Assembly (NCBI GenBank): GCA_019694575.1
Contig: JAIBBR010000011.1
Location: 1-64,000 of the forward strand
Reading direction: 5' to 3'
Origin: Myxococcaceae bacterium
Lineage (GTDB): Bacteria; Myxococcota; Myxococcia; Myxococcales; Myxococcaceae
DNA length: 64,000 bases
A program made the translations under genes and the position numbers. Below, one piece after another: positions 19,701-29,043 of this stretch. Within the stretch, counting starts at the first letter, position 1. Each line of letters begins with the position of its first letter. The notes below the pieces were generated by a model. It worked only from the letters and a program-made list of their open reading frames with translations, was not told where the DNA came from and did not search any database.

Positions 19701-20631
19701 GGGAGAGGACTACTACGAACGGCTCGGGGTTTCGCGCCAAGCAAGCAACGACGAAATAAAGAAGGCTTACCGCAAGTTAGCGCGCAAGTATCACCCCGAT
19801 GTAAACCCCGGCAACAAAGGGGCCGAAGAAAACTTCAAGAAGGTGACGGCCGCGTTCGAGGTGCTTTCGGACCCGAAGAAGCGCCCCATGTACGATGAGT
19901 TTGGCGAAGACGCCGCCAAGCTCGGGTGGGACGAAGCGAAGGCCGCTAATTTTCGCGCGTATCGTCAGGCGGGCTCAGGCCGCGGTGGCGGTAACCCGTT
20001 TGGCGGTGTGCCCTTTGACTTCGAAGGCCAGGGCGTCGATCTCGACGGCATTTTGGGGCAAATGTTTGGGCAGCGGCGCAACCGCTCGGGCCCGCGTCAG
20101 GGCGCTGATCTCGAGACCAGCGTGCGGCTCACCCTGACAGAAGCCGTGCTCGGCACCGAGCGCACGTTGAGCGTCGATGGCCGGCGGCTCACCGTGAAAA
20201 TTCCCCCCGGGGTCGACACCGGCTCGCGGGTGCGCCTGAGCGGCCAGGGAGAACCGGGCGTTCGCGGAGGCCCCCCGGGCGACTTGTACGTAGAGACCGA
20301 AATTGAGCCCCACCCACTCGTTCGACGTGAAGGCAATGACCTCTACGTCGAGTTGCCCATTACCGTGCGCGAAGCGATGTACGGCGGCGAAATTCGGGTG
20401 CCGACATTTCACGGTGCGGGCCACATCACACTGAAACCTGGCACCCAGTCAGGGCTTAAAGTGCGCTTACGCGGCAAAGGGGCACCGGCTTTGAAAGGCG
20501 GCCCCGCCGGTGATTTGTACTTGGTGATCTCGGTTCGCGTACCCGAAGGTGATGACGCCAGTGTGCGCAAAGCAGTAGACACGATCGAGAAGGCTTACGC
20601 TTCCGACGTGCGTGCTGGCTTGAAGCTCTGA
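19699..20631 (+). CDS. cbpA: CbpA-type J-domain co-chaperone (DnaJ without zinc finger)
   Basis: J proteins stimulate DnaK ATPase. The J domain (residues ~4-66) has the HPD motif in [10 protein letters not shown] Gly-rich segment follows (~90-120), then two beta-sandwich substrate domains (~135-300). The four CxxCxGxG zinc repeats of DnaJ are absent, so this is the type B/CbpA group; the length of 310 aa fits CbpA (306). No Shine-Dalgarno is visible and the ATG lies in a palindromic CCATGG shared with the opposite gene. A HEAT-repeat gene follows after 15 bp. Confidence 0.92.
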   Translation: MGEDYYERLGVSRQASNDEIKKAYRKLARKYHPDVNPGNKGAEENFKKVTAAFEVLSDPKKRPMYDEFGEDAAKLGWDEAKAANFRAYRQAGSGRGGGNPFGGVPFDFEGQGVDLDGILGQMFGQRRNRSGPRQGADLETSVRLTLTEAVLGTERTLSVDGRRLTVKIPPGVDTGSRVRLSGQGEPGVRGGPPGDLYVETEIEPHPLVRREGNDLYVELPITVREAMYGGEIRVPTFHGAGHITLKPGTQSGLKVRLRGKGAPALKGGPAGDLYLVISVRVPEGDDASVRKAVDTIEKAYASDVRAGLKL

Positions 20632-20646
20632 TAGACGCGTATCACC

Positions 20647-21372
20647 ATGGGACTTTTCGATTTCTTCACGAGCACCGGCCCAGAAAAGGCGCTCAAGCTC
20701 AAACCCAAAGTGACGCAGAAGTATGGCGACCCTACCAGCCGTCAGAAAGCGATCTCGACGCTGGGCGAGATGGGCACTCCCGAAGCTGTGGCAGTGTTGT
20801 TGTATCGCTTTACGATTAACGTAACGCCCGATACCACCGACGCGTTTGAAAAAGACACCGCATTTCAAGCGATCACCGCGCTGGGCGCTGACGCTGTAAC
20901 TCCGGTAAAAGAATTTTTGCGCAAGTCAGATCAGGCCACGTCATGGGCGCTGCGTTTACTCACCAAGCTGGTGACGACCGAAGAAACCGTCGAGTCGGTG
21001 TGCGAGCTGCTGAGTGCACTCGGCGCCGAGTACACGCGCGACCCCGAGAAGAAAGTCGTGCTACTTCATTTTCTCGAAGACAAGCAGGGCCCGCGCATCG
21101 GAGCGGTGGTTGCTCCCTTTTTGCAAGACATGTCTGACGACGTGAAGTTCGCGGCGATCAAGGTGGTGGCAGCGCAAAAACATGAGCCTGCCCGTGAAGC
21201 ACTGCTCGAGTTGCTGGTCAACGAAGACACCGCGCGGCGGGTGCAAACCGCGGCCATTCAAGCGCTTCACGACACGGGTTTTTCAGTGCAAGGTTTTCGC
21301 GAAAAGGTCGAGTCGCGCTTGTCAGACCCGTGGTTCGTCGACAAGTCAGGCCAAGTCAAAAAACGCGGTTAA
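20647..21372 (+). CDS. HEAT-repeat protein
   Basis: The 241-aa soluble protein consists of helical pairs with the HEAT pattern, for example RQKAISTLGEMGTPEAVAVLL, DTAFQAITALGADAVTPVKEFL and VQTAAIQALHDTGF. Such repeats make protein-protein scaffolds. No signal peptide or catalytic motif is seen. It is 15 bp downstream of cbpA and probably cotranscribed, so a link to protein quality control is possible but unproven. Confidence 0.85.
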   Translation: MGLFDFFTSTGPEKALKLKPKVTQKYGDPTSRQKAISTLGEMGTPEAVAVLLYRFTINVTPDTTDAFEKDTAFQAITALGADAVTPVKEFLRKSDQATSWALRLLTKLVTTEETVESVCELLSALGAEYTRDPEKKVVLLHFLEDKQGPRIGAVVAPFLQDMSDDVKFAAIKVVAAQKHEPAREALLELLVNEDTARRVQTAAIQALHDTGFSVQGFREKVESRLSDPWFVDKSGQVKKRG

Positions 21373-21383
21373 GGCGGAGCCAC

Positions 21384-22748
21384 GTGCAGCAGCTTGCCTT
21401 TCGCTCGATGGTGATCGCGCTCACGGCGTGTGCCGGGTTGCCGTTCGGCTGCGCGGGCCATGCCGCTGTCGACGGCGGAGCCGATGGAGGGCCGCAGCTC
21501 ACTGTGGTCGAAATGTGCGAGCGGTTGGCTTCGGCTCGCTGTGGTTTGCTGAACCGTTGCTACCCTGCATTCGCCCGCGAAGCGCTGGTTGACTGCAGGC
21601 ATTACGAGCAGACACGCTGCCTCGACGGGTACCAAGCGTTGCGAACCTCATTCGAGGCAAATCGTGTCGAACTGAACGTCGAGGCCATTCTGCGCTGCGA
21701 AGTGCGCCTTGGCCAAAGCAGTTGCCCTCCCAGTTTTCCTCCTGCGCACCCCGGTGGTTTTCTGGCGCCGTTCGCCGACTGTGAGCTGGGCACCGGGCTC
21801 TTGCGCGGAAAAGTACCGGCAGGAGAAACCTGTGACACGGCCGTGGAATGTGCCGCGGGCACCGTTTGCGTGACGCCCGGGGGCGTGTGCCGAGGCATCT
21901 GTTCCACCGCCCCCCAAGAAAACGAGCCCTGCGCGTTCGGCTGCGCGGCGGGCTTTCGTTGCGATCTCAACGGCACCGAAGACGACACGGCTGACGATCG
22001 CTGCGTCGCACTCAAGCCGCTCAACACGACTTGCTCATCGAGCGCCGAATGTGCGAGCGACTTGGTGTGCGTCGGCACTTGCCGGCCCCGGGCGAAGCTG
22101 GGCGAAACGTGCAGGCTCGACAAGTCACGCCTCTCGACGTGCGAACCAGGCCTCGCATGCGATGTGACACCTTTCGTTTCATCATCAACAGGGCAATGCG
22201 TGATTCCCCAAGGGCTCGGAGCCTCGTGCCAATTTCACTGGAGCTGCCAAGCAGGGCTCATTTGTGCGCGCGACTGGGCGCCATTTCCCACCATGGCGCC
22301 CGGGCCTGGCATCTGCAGTCAGCCCCAAGCTTTGGGAGCGCCCTGCACTGGCACCCCTTACACCCTTTTCGTGGGTGACATGTGCGAACCCGGCAGCTAC
22401 TGCGACGATACCCAGCACACATGCGTCACCCCGCCCAAGCTTGGAGAGCCATGCCTGCCTTCGCTCCAGAATTGCGCGGGGGTGAACATGTACTGCAAGC
22501 CTGTCTCGGGCGATCAGGGCGTGTGTGTCGGAAAGGTGAGCCAAGGCGAACGCTGCGCGTTCGATCTCGATGCCACGCGCACCGTGGTGATTCCCTGTGG
22601 CTCGGGCTACTGCGACAAACAGACGACGCAGACATGCCGTGCGGCACACAAGGCGCTGAATGAAATGTGCGAATCGGCGGGCGAGTGCCTTTCGAACCGT
22701 TGCGCTGTACAAAGCGACCGCACACTGCGGTGCGCCAACCCCTGTTAG
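21384..22748 (+). CDS. Cys-rich exported lipoprotein
   Basis: A GTG at 21384 with GGAG 8 nt upstream gives 454 aa. The N terminus has a short hydrophobic stretch with LTAC (a lipobox fit) and a second Cys in PFGC. The mature part holds repeated Cys-rich modules of the type GExCxxxxECAxGxxC, common in myxobacterial surface lipoproteins. Disulfide-rich modules suggest an outer-membrane or exported location. Function is unknown. argS follows 11 bp downstream. Confidence 0.8.
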   Translation: MQQLAFRSMVIALTACAGLPFGCAGHAAVDGGADGGPQLTVVEMCERLASARCGLLNRCYPAFAREALVDCRHYEQTRCLDGYQALRTSFEANRVELNVEAILRCEVRLGQSSCPPSFPPAHPGGFLAPFADCELGTGLLRGKVPAGETCDTAVECAAGTVCVTPGGVCRGICSTAPQENEPCAFGCAAGFRCDLNGTEDDTADDRCVALKPLNTTCSSSAECASDLVCVGTCRPRAKLGETCRLDKSRLSTCEPGLACDVTPFVSSSTGQCVIPQGLGASCQFHWSCQAGLICARDWAPFPTMAPGPGICSQPQALGAPCTGTPYTLFVGDMCEPGSYCDDTQHTCVTPPKLGEPCLPSLQNCAGVNMYCKPVSGDQGVCVGKVSQGERCAFDLDATRTVVIPCGSGYCDKQTTQTCRAAHKALNEMCESAGECLSNRCAVQSDRTLRCANPC

Positions 22749-22759
22749 GACCAAAGACG

Positions 22760-24499
22760 ATGACGACAGTTTTGGAGGCTTATCAACGGGAGTTTGCCGA
22801 GGCGCTGGCGAAAGCGCTCAACGTTACCCTCGCAGACGTCGAGCGTCAGCTCAAACCCGCCGACCCGCAGCATGCGGACTTCACGTTTCCCACGTTTGCG
22901 CTGGCGAAGACGCTCAAAGAAGCACCCTTGGCCATCGCGGCGCGCGTGGCGAGCCAGCTCGAAGCACCCTCGTTCGACATTGCGGCCGCCGGCGGCTACG
23001 TCAATGCGCGCATCAAAGCGATGCCGTTTACTGGGCACGTGCTCGACGCCGCGCGAGCACAAGGCTTAGGCTACGGCGGCAGTGACAGCGGCCGCGGTAA
23101 GACAGTGGTGATCGACTACTCGTCTCCCAATATCGCCAAGCCGATTGCGTACCACCACATTCGCAGCACGGCGATCGGCCACGCATTGGCCAATTTGTAC
23201 CGTGCGTCGGGTTATCAGGTCGAAGGCATCAACTACCTGGGAGACTGGGGCAAGCAGTTCGGCCTGGTGGCGGTGGGCTTTCAAGAATGGGGCGACCCGG
23301 CGCGCAAGCATGAAGTGTCGCACCTGGTCGAGGTGTACCAAAAGGCCAATAAACGAGCCGACGGAGACAAAAAAGCCAATCTCGCTCCCGATGTCGCGTT
23401 CGACGAAAGTGCACGCGCCTTTTTTCGCCGCATGGAGTTAGGTGACCCGCAAGCGCTGGCCTTTTGGGAAGAAGTGCGGCGCGTCTCGATTGACGACTTC
23501 AAAAAGGTGTACCAACGGCTGGGCATCGCTTTCGAGCACTACGAAGGCGAGAGCCGCTACCAAGGCAAGATGGAATCAGTGATCGCGCAGATCACCGCGA
23601 AGCCCGGCACGAAAGAGTCTGACGGAGCGTTGATTGTCGACATGCCGTACGACGACAACGAGCCTCCCGTGTTACTCAAAAAGACAGACGGCTCGACGTT
23701 GTACGCCACGCGCGACATCACCGCGGCGGTTGACCGCTTCGAACGTTTTCACTTCGCCCGGGCGCTGTACGTGGTAGCGACAGATCAATCACTGCACTTT
23801 CGCCAAGTCTTCAAGGTGCTCGACCTCATGGGCAAAGAATGGGCGAAGACACTGACGCACGTGAATTTCGGCCGCGTGCATGGCATGAGCACGCGTCAGG
23901 GCAATTTGAAGTTGCTGCGCGAAGTGCTCGACGAAGCATCGGCACGCGCGCTCGAAAAAGTGAACGAAAACATCGCTGAAGGCCGCATGCAGACCGACAA
24001 CCCCAAACTGCTTGCCGAGCAAATCGGCATCGGCGGTATTGTCTTCAACGATCTGAAAAACCCGCGCACCACCGATTACACGTTTCGCTGGGAAGACATT
24101 TTGAACTTCGAAGGCCATTCAGGCCCGTACCTGCAATATGCCCATGCCCGCACGCTAAGCATTCTTACCAAGGGAGGTGGAGCGCCGAAGCAGTGCGATG
24201 CGGCGTTGCTTACCCTGCCCGAAGAGCAGGCGCTGGTTCGCAGCGTGGCCAAGCTGCCCAAGGTGGTGGCTGACGCGATCGAGCACAACGAACCTTCGTT
24301 GCTTGCACGCCACCTGCTCGAGTTGGCCGCTGAATTCAGCCGCTACTTCACCGCGGGCAACCAAGATCGCACCAAGCGCATTCTGCTCGACGAAGAGGGG
24401 CCGCTACGGGCCGCCCGCCTTGGGCTGACCGACGCGGTTCGGCTCTCGCTCGCCAATGGGTTGCGCTGGTTGGGCTTGGCCACTCCCGAAAGAATGTAG
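22760..24499 (+). CDS. argS: Arginyl-tRNA synthetase
   Basis: ArgRS is the class I synthetase that charges tRNA-Arg in the cytoplasm. The 579-aa protein has the N-terminal Add-1 domain, the catalytic core (SSPNIAKP..., GDWGKQFGL), a KMSKS-loop equivalent GMSTRQGN, and the C-terminal anticodon-binding helices (YLQYAHARTLSI). The HIGH element is unusual: where most ArgRS read HVGHLRS this one reads AYHHIRS. The ATG at 22760 has AGGA 8 nt upstream. The stop lies inside a 12-bp palindrome shared with the convergent gene. Confidence 0.96.
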   Translation: MTTVLEAYQREFAEALAKALNVTLADVERQLKPADPQHADFTFPTFALAKTLKEAPLAIAARVASQLEAPSFDIAAAGGYVNARIKAMPFTGHVLDAARAQGLGYGGSDSGRGKTVVIDYSSPNIAKPIAYHHIRSTAIGHALANLYRASGYQVEGINYLGDWGKQFGLVAVGFQEWGDPARKHEVSHLVEVYQKANKRADGDKKANLAPDVAFDESARAFFRRMELGDPQALAFWEEVRRVSIDDFKKVYQRLGIAFEHYEGESRYQGKMESVIAQITAKPGTKESDGALIVDMPYDDNEPPVLLKKTDGSTLYATRDITAAVDRFERFHFARALYVVATDQSLHFRQVFKVLDLMGKEWAKTLTHVNFGRVHGMSTRQGNLKLLREVLDEASARALEKVNENIAEGRMQTDNPKLLAEQIGIGGIVFNDLKNPRTTDYTFRWEDILNFEGHSGPYLQYAHARTLSILTKGGGAPKQCDAALLTLPEEQALVRSVAKLPKVVADAIEHNEPSLLARHLLELAAEFSRYFTAGNQDRTKRILLDEEGPLRAARLGLTDAVRLSLANGLRWLGLATPERM

Positions 24500-24507
24500 C
24501 GCGCTAC
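24496..24507. other. 12-bp perfect palindrome containing both convergent stop codons
   Basis: GTAGCGCGCTAC contains the TAG stop of argS (24497-24499) and, read on the other strand, the TAG stop of the cyclase gene (24504-24506). No T run flanks it, so it is not a normal terminator. Confidence 0.6.
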
Positions 24508-26366
24508 CGGCGCCGCTTCGTTTTCGGCCCTGATGTTCGGCGACCGCGCTCCAACGCCTCGCGTTCTTCGCGGCTGAGCGGAGGCGTTTTGTCGGAAGAA
24601 GGGTCTCCACGCACGGCCTGCGTCAGAGGAATGGGCGTCGAATGCCCGCTGGCAAAACCTTTGAGGGTATACGGCACAATCGGCACTTCGATGCCCTTGA
24701 GCAATACCGGTTCGGTGCTGTCGGCAAACACGCCCTGCCCGGCCTTCATCAACGTCTCGGCGGTGAGCAGCGCGGTGCCTCGTGGCGCAACACCGCACAG
24801 CCGCGATGCGATGTTCACCGTGCTGCCGATCGCCGTGTAATCGAGCCGCCGTGGCGAGCCGATGCAGCCCAGCACCGCCAGCCCGGTGTTGATGCCGATG
24901 CCCATTTGCAGCGGCTTGCCGCCGAAGGTGATCTTCTTCGCCCGCTCGAGCATCGACAGCGCGGCGCGCAGCGCGTTGCGAACGTCGTCAGGCCGCGACT
25001 GCGGTGCACCCCACAGCGCCATCACGCAATCGCCAACGAATTTATCGACGGTACCTCCGTGCTGCTGAATCGCCTCGACCATCTCGGCGAAGTAACGGTT
25101 CAGCGTGCCGACGACATCTTCAGGGCGCATTTGCGCGGTCACCGGAGTGAAGCCACGAATGTCGGCGAACATCACCGTCACTTCGGTGCTCTGGCCGTCG
25201 AGCTTCAAGGTGCTGCGGCCAGCGAGCACTTCTTCAACCGCTGCGGCCGAAAGAAAACGCGACAAGCTCATGCGGTTTTCAGTTTCTCGCCGCACTTCAA
25301 CGAGCAGTTCGGCGTTATCGAGCAGAATCGAAGCCTGCGCACCAATCGAATCGAGCAGCGCCAGATCTTGATCGGTGAACGCCGAGGCCTGTGAGAGCGA
25401 CTCGACATAGAGCACGCCCAGCGTTCGGCTGCGCGAGCGGAGCGGCACCGCCATCACGCTCTTCACGCCCCGCATCACCACGCTCTTGGAGTGATCAAAA
25501 CGACCGTCTGCCTGAGCGTTGTAAGCAAGCACTCCTGACGCCGAGGTGATCGTCTGATCAATGACCGAGCGCGGCACTGCAAGGCCCGCACCGCCGTCTT
25601 TGGTTCGGCACTTGAGCTCGCCAGAGCTGAACCAAATTGCCACGCCTTCAGCCGGCACCAGCTCGAACATCACTGCGAGAATTCGCTCGACCATTGCTTC
25701 GAACGAGCGCTCCAGCGTCACTCTGCGGTGAAATTCTTGCGCGATGCGGTACTTGGCGTTCTCTTGCCGCAGTGCATTCAGCGCGGAATTGTCTTCAGTC
25801 GACGTGACAATCGTTTTCGCGGGGCCAACTTCGCGGGCATACAACGACGGCGCTGACGATGCCGAATACGCTTGTGCCGCGAGCGACAAGTCGACGCCGT
25901 CAGGTTCAGGCGGCAGCTCACGCTGCATCAGCTCACGCACGGCTACCGCGGTTGAAAGGCACAGATCGATCGCGAGCGCGTCGAAGTAACCCTTCAGCGC
26001 CGGCTCGAGCGACATCGGCACGGGAGGCGCAGTGACGACTCGCAAGGTGCGCGATTTTTCGTCCCAAGCGATGGGCATGGCGCGTTGCTTCCAGGCCAGC
26101 TCGCTGTCGACTTTGCCCAGCAGCCCCGCCGGAACGTCGACTTGCTTCACCTGATCAGCCGACATTGGCGTGGCACGGTACACCTCGGCCAAACAACGCA
26201 AAAACGCGGCCTCACGCACGTGGCCCAAGCGCAGCAGCGCCGCGCTTACTGATTCACTGCGATCGGTTCGTGCACTCCGCGCAGCCTCGATCGCCTCGGC
26301 GTCGACCAAGCCACGGCCTTCGAGCGTTCGCACGACCTCAACATCGGGATCATCAAGGAGAGACAT
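24504..26366 (-). CDS. MshEN-GAF-class III adenylate cyclase
   Basis: This 620-aa signalling protein has three parts. Residues ~1-155 resemble the MshEN/GspE N-terminal domain (LLRLGHVREAAFLRCLAEVY ... LAWKQRAMPI). ~205-360 is a GAF domain, and ~390-575 a class III nucleotide cyclase. Cyclase residues are complete: metal Asp402 and Asp446, base-selecting Lys442 and Asp509, and Asn518/Arg522 for the transition state. It should therefore make cAMP. A Lys/Arg-rich tail follows. MshEN domains of other proteins bind c-di-GMP; binding here is inferred. A lipoprotein gene lies 10 bp upstream on the same strand. Confidence 0.9.
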   Translation of the reverse strand: MSLLDDPDVEVVRTLEGRGLVDAEAIEAARSARTDRSESVSAALLRLGHVREAAFLRCLAEVYRATPMSADQVKQVDVPAGLLGKVDSELAWKQRAMPIAWDEKSRTLRVVTAPPVPMSLEPALKGYFDALAIDLCLSTAVAVRELMQRELPPEPDGVDLSLAAQAYSASSAPSLYAREVGPAKTIVTSTEDNSALNALRQENAKYRIAQEFHRRVTLERSFEAMVERILAVMFELVPAEGVAIWFSSGELKCRTKDGGAGLAVPRSVIDQTITSASGVLAYNAQADGRFDHSKSVVMRGVKSVMAVPLRSRSRTLGVLYVESLSQASAFTDQDLALLDSIGAQASILLDNAELLVEVRRETENRMSLSRFLSAAAVEEVLAGRSTLKLDGQSTEVTVMFADIRGFTPVTAQMRPEDVVGTLNRYFAEMVEAIQQHGGTVDKFVGDCVMALWGAPQSRPDDVRNALRAALSMLERAKKITFGGKPLQMGIGINTGLAVLGCIGSPRRLDYTAIGSTVNIASRLCGVAPRGTALLTAETLMKAGQGVFADSTEPVLLKGIEVPIVPYTLKGFASGHSTPIPLTQAVRGDPSSDKTPPLSREEREALERGRRTSGPKTKRRR

Positions 26367-26387
26367 GGCTCTTTCCGCCGCGTGTAT

Positions 26388-27377
26388 TTAGCCACCGCGT
26401 CTGTCGAAATGAAACCGCGTGGCTTGCGTGCCATCTGTTTGCCCCAACCGGTTGGGAATGCGCCACAGCGTACCTTGGGCATTGAGCAGCACCAGTTCGT
26501 ACTCTCCGGCTGGAGGCGCGGGCAGGGCGGTTAGCACCGGCTTCTGGCCGGGTTGGGTTAGCCGCGAAAACGCTTGCGGCAGCACCAACCAGTCAAGCCG
26601 CTCGAGCACCGTGTAGGGACGCGCAGCCGAAAAGCTTTCAGCAATGGCCGCGGCATTGGTGAGAACGAGTGGAACGACGATCTCGACACCTTCTTGCGTC
26701 TGCCCAGGGCGAGGTTGAAAACGCAGCACCGCCTGCAGCGAGAGATCGGGCAGACCATCGCCATCGGCGTCGTCAGGGCGACCGTCGCCATCAGCGTCAT
26801 TCAGCCCGACGGCAAAACCCCTGCCCGCTTCGCGTAAACGGCCGTTGGCGTCGTACGGCACCACGCTGATGGTTCGAATACCGCCCTGGGTAGCGTCGAG
26901 GCGAATATCGGCGTCGGAACCTTCGAGTCGAAACGCGGGAGGATCGCGCGCGAGTCGCTGGTTGAAGGTCAGCGTCGTTTCATGGCTCTTACCGGGTTGG
27001 AGGTTGAGCTCAACCGCCTCGCCAATCAAATCGTTGAAAGTGGGCTGCGCCAACACGTCAATGCTGGGGTCAAAGTTGGCATCAGCGTCGATGAAGCCCC
27101 ACAGCCGCCAGGGGTTCGGCTGAACCGCGGCGAAAATGAAGCGGGCATCAACCTGCTGTCGGCGCAAGTCACTCACTGCCGTGGCATACCGGGGTAAGGC
27201 CGGGCTGACGGGAAACCCCTGCCCTTCGTCGAAGAGAAAAACCCAGGCAGCGCCGCGCACTTGGGCAGAAACGTCGAGTGTGCCAGTGAGGCGGCTCGCC
27301 TTGTCGAGCGGCGCGTAATCACTCGGCTGACACCCGAGAAGCGCGACAATGACGCCGATGGCTGCGCAGCGGTTCAT
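26388..27377 (-). CDS. Lipoprotein with calcium-type DxDGDG repeats
   Basis: The start at MNRCAAIG gives 329 aa with a lipoprotein signal ending in LLGC, so it is probably anchored in the outer membrane. Near the middle are two tandem DADGDGRPDD / DADGDGLPD motifs, like thrombospondin type 3 or dockerin calcium loops. A further Asp-rich stretch occurs at IDADANFDPSID. The rest is beta-rich and unfamiliar. It lies 10-20 bp before the cyclase gene on the same strand and is divergent from the carboxyltransferase gene. Confidence 0.8.
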   Translation of the reverse strand: MNRCAAIGVIVALLGCQPSDYAPLDKASRLTGTLDVSAQVRGAAWVFLFDEGQGFPVSPALPRYATAVSDLRRQQVDARFIFAAVQPNPWRLWGFIDADANFDPSIDVLAQPTFNDLIGEAVELNLQPGKSHETTLTFNQRLARDPPAFRLEGSDADIRLDATQGGIRTISVVPYDANGRLREAGRGFAVGLNDADGDGRPDDADGDGLPDLSLQAVLRFQPRPGQTQEGVEIVVPLVLTNAAAIAESFSAARPYTVLERLDWLVLPQAFSRLTQPGQKPVLTALPAPPAGEYELVLLNAQGTLWRIPNRLGQTDGTQATRFHFDRRGG

Positions 27378-27443
27378 GGCTGTGCATGATAGCGCTTGTC
27401 GCTTGGCAACCAACGCCAGGGAACGGTAACAAGCCTGGCCCTC

Positions 27444-29027
27444 ATGAAAATGAAAGAGCTAACCGACGACTTGGCGAAGCGTAAGGCACGCGCCGCAGAC
27501 ATGGGCGGCAAAGAACGCGTCGAGCGGCAGCGTAGCCGCGGCAAGCTCGATGCGCGCAGCCGGTTGGCGGCGCTTTTTGACCCTGGCAGCTTCGACGAGT
27601 TCGGCGCCTTGGCGTACGCGGGGGGCTCGTTGGCCGACGAGGAAGATGCCGCCAAGCCGTCACCGGCCGACGCAGTGATCACCGGCGTTGGCACCATTGA
27701 AGGGAGGCCCGTAGCTGCCGCGGTGTACGACTTCACCGTTTTCGGTGGAACCATCGGCGAAGTCGGCGAGCGTAAGGTGACGCGGCTGCGAGACTTGGCA
27801 CTGAAGAACCGCATACCCCTGGTGTGGTTGATCGACTCAGGCGGAGCACGGTTAGACGCGAGAGACGACGCTGACCCACGTAAGGTCGCTGGTTTCGCCG
27901 ACACGGGTTACCTGTTCCGCGAGCAGGTGGTGCTGTCAGGCGTGGTGCCACAAGTCGCGGCGATGGTGGGGCCGGGAGCGGCAGGCACAGCGTACATTCC
28001 CGGGTTGGCTGACTTCGTGCCCATGGTGAAGGGCACCAGCTCGATCGCGATTGGCGGCCCGTACTTGGTGGAGTCAGTGGTGGGCGAAAAAGTCACCGAA
28101 GAAGAGCTCGGTGGCTCTCAGGTACACAATGCCCAATCGGGCGTGGCCGACGCTGAATACACAGACGACTCTTCATGCATCGCGGCGATTCGCGAGTACC
28201 TAAGCTTCTTTCCTTCGCACTGTCTGCAGCCGCCTCCCAGGCGCGCCACCCTTGACCCAATCGATCGCCGAGACGACTCACTTCTTTCTGTCGTTCCGGA
28301 AAACCCCCGTCAGGCGTTCGACATGCACAAGGTGATCACCACCTTGGTTGATGATCACCGTTTCTTCGCGATGAAGCCAAAGTGGGCGAAAAACATCATC
28401 ACTGGGCTGGCGCATATCGGTGGGTACCCCATTGGCATCGTCGCCAACAATTCAATGTTCTATGGCGGCGTTCTCGACGTGAACACGTCTGACAAAGCGG
28501 CGCGCTTCATTAATTTGTGCGACGCGTTCAACGTTCCCCTGCTCTTTTTGCAAGACGTACCGGGCTTCATGGTCGGCACCAAGGTTGAGCAGGCCGGCAT
28601 CATTCGCCACGGCGCCAAAATGCTCTACGCGGTGAGCACGGCGACAGTGCCAAAGTTCACGGTGATTGTGCGCAAGGGCTACGGCGCGGGGTATTACGTG
28701 ATGAACGGCCGCGCATTCGAGCCTGACCTGATCGTGGCCTGGCCCGGCTCAGAAATCGGCATCATGGGCCCCGAAGGCATGGTGTCGATCGCCGCGCGCA
28801 AGTTGCTGCAGAGCGCGGAATCGCCGGAAGCCGCGAAAGAGCTGAAGGAGCAGATGTCTGCCAAGCTCCGCTCTCAAATCGACATCTACCGAACCGCTGC
28901 GCTGGGGCTGCTTGACGACGTCATTGACCCCCGTGATACGCGCCGTTCGCTGTACCGGGCCCTGCAGCGAACCGAGAGCAAGAAAGTCGAACGACCGTAC
29001 CGCAAGCGCGAACTTTCGCCGGTTTAA
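27444..29027 (+). CDS. Acyl-CoA carboxylase carboxyltransferase (propionyl-CoA carboxylase beta type)
   Basis: This crotonase-fold protein transfers CO2 from biotin to an acyl-CoA, making methylmalonyl-CoA if propionyl-CoA is the substrate. The 527-aa product has both carboxyltransferase halves: RSRGKLDARSRLAALFDPGSF, the GPGAAGTAYIPGLADFVPMV oxyanion region, and PGFMVGTKVEQAGIIRHGAKML in the C-terminal half. No biotin carboxylase or biotin carrier gene is adjacent, so those subunits must be elsewhere. Starts at 27444 or 27450 are equally plausible; neither has a clear Shine-Dalgarno. Confidence 0.88.
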   Translation: MKMKELTDDLAKRKARAADMGGKERVERQRSRGKLDARSRLAALFDPGSFDEFGALAYAGGSLADEEDAAKPSPADAVITGVGTIEGRPVAAAVYDFTVFGGTIGEVGERKVTRLRDLALKNRIPLVWLIDSGGARLDARDDADPRKVAGFADTGYLFREQVVLSGVVPQVAAMVGPGAAGTAYIPGLADFVPMVKGTSSIAIGGPYLVESVVGEKVTEEELGGSQVHNAQSGVADAEYTDDSSCIAAIREYLSFFPSHCLQPPPRRATLDPIDRRDDSLLSVVPENPRQAFDMHKVITTLVDDHRFFAMKPKWAKNIITGLAHIGGYPIGIVANNSMFYGGVLDVNTSDKAARFINLCDAFNVPLLFLQDVPGFMVGTKVEQAGIIRHGAKMLYAVSTATVPKFTVIVRKGYGAGYYVMNGRAFEPDLIVAWPGSEIGIMGPEGMVSIAARKLLQSAESPEAAKELKEQMSAKLRSQIDIYRTAALGLLDDVIDPRDTRRSLYRALQRTESKKVERPYRKRELSPV

Positions 29028-29043
29028 GTAGCCGATTGCAGCG

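Noticed and set aside
26388-27377. Calcium-type motifs taken as a cadherin or RTX toxin
   Set aside because: Only two DxDGDG units and no RTX nonapeptide or cadherin pattern.
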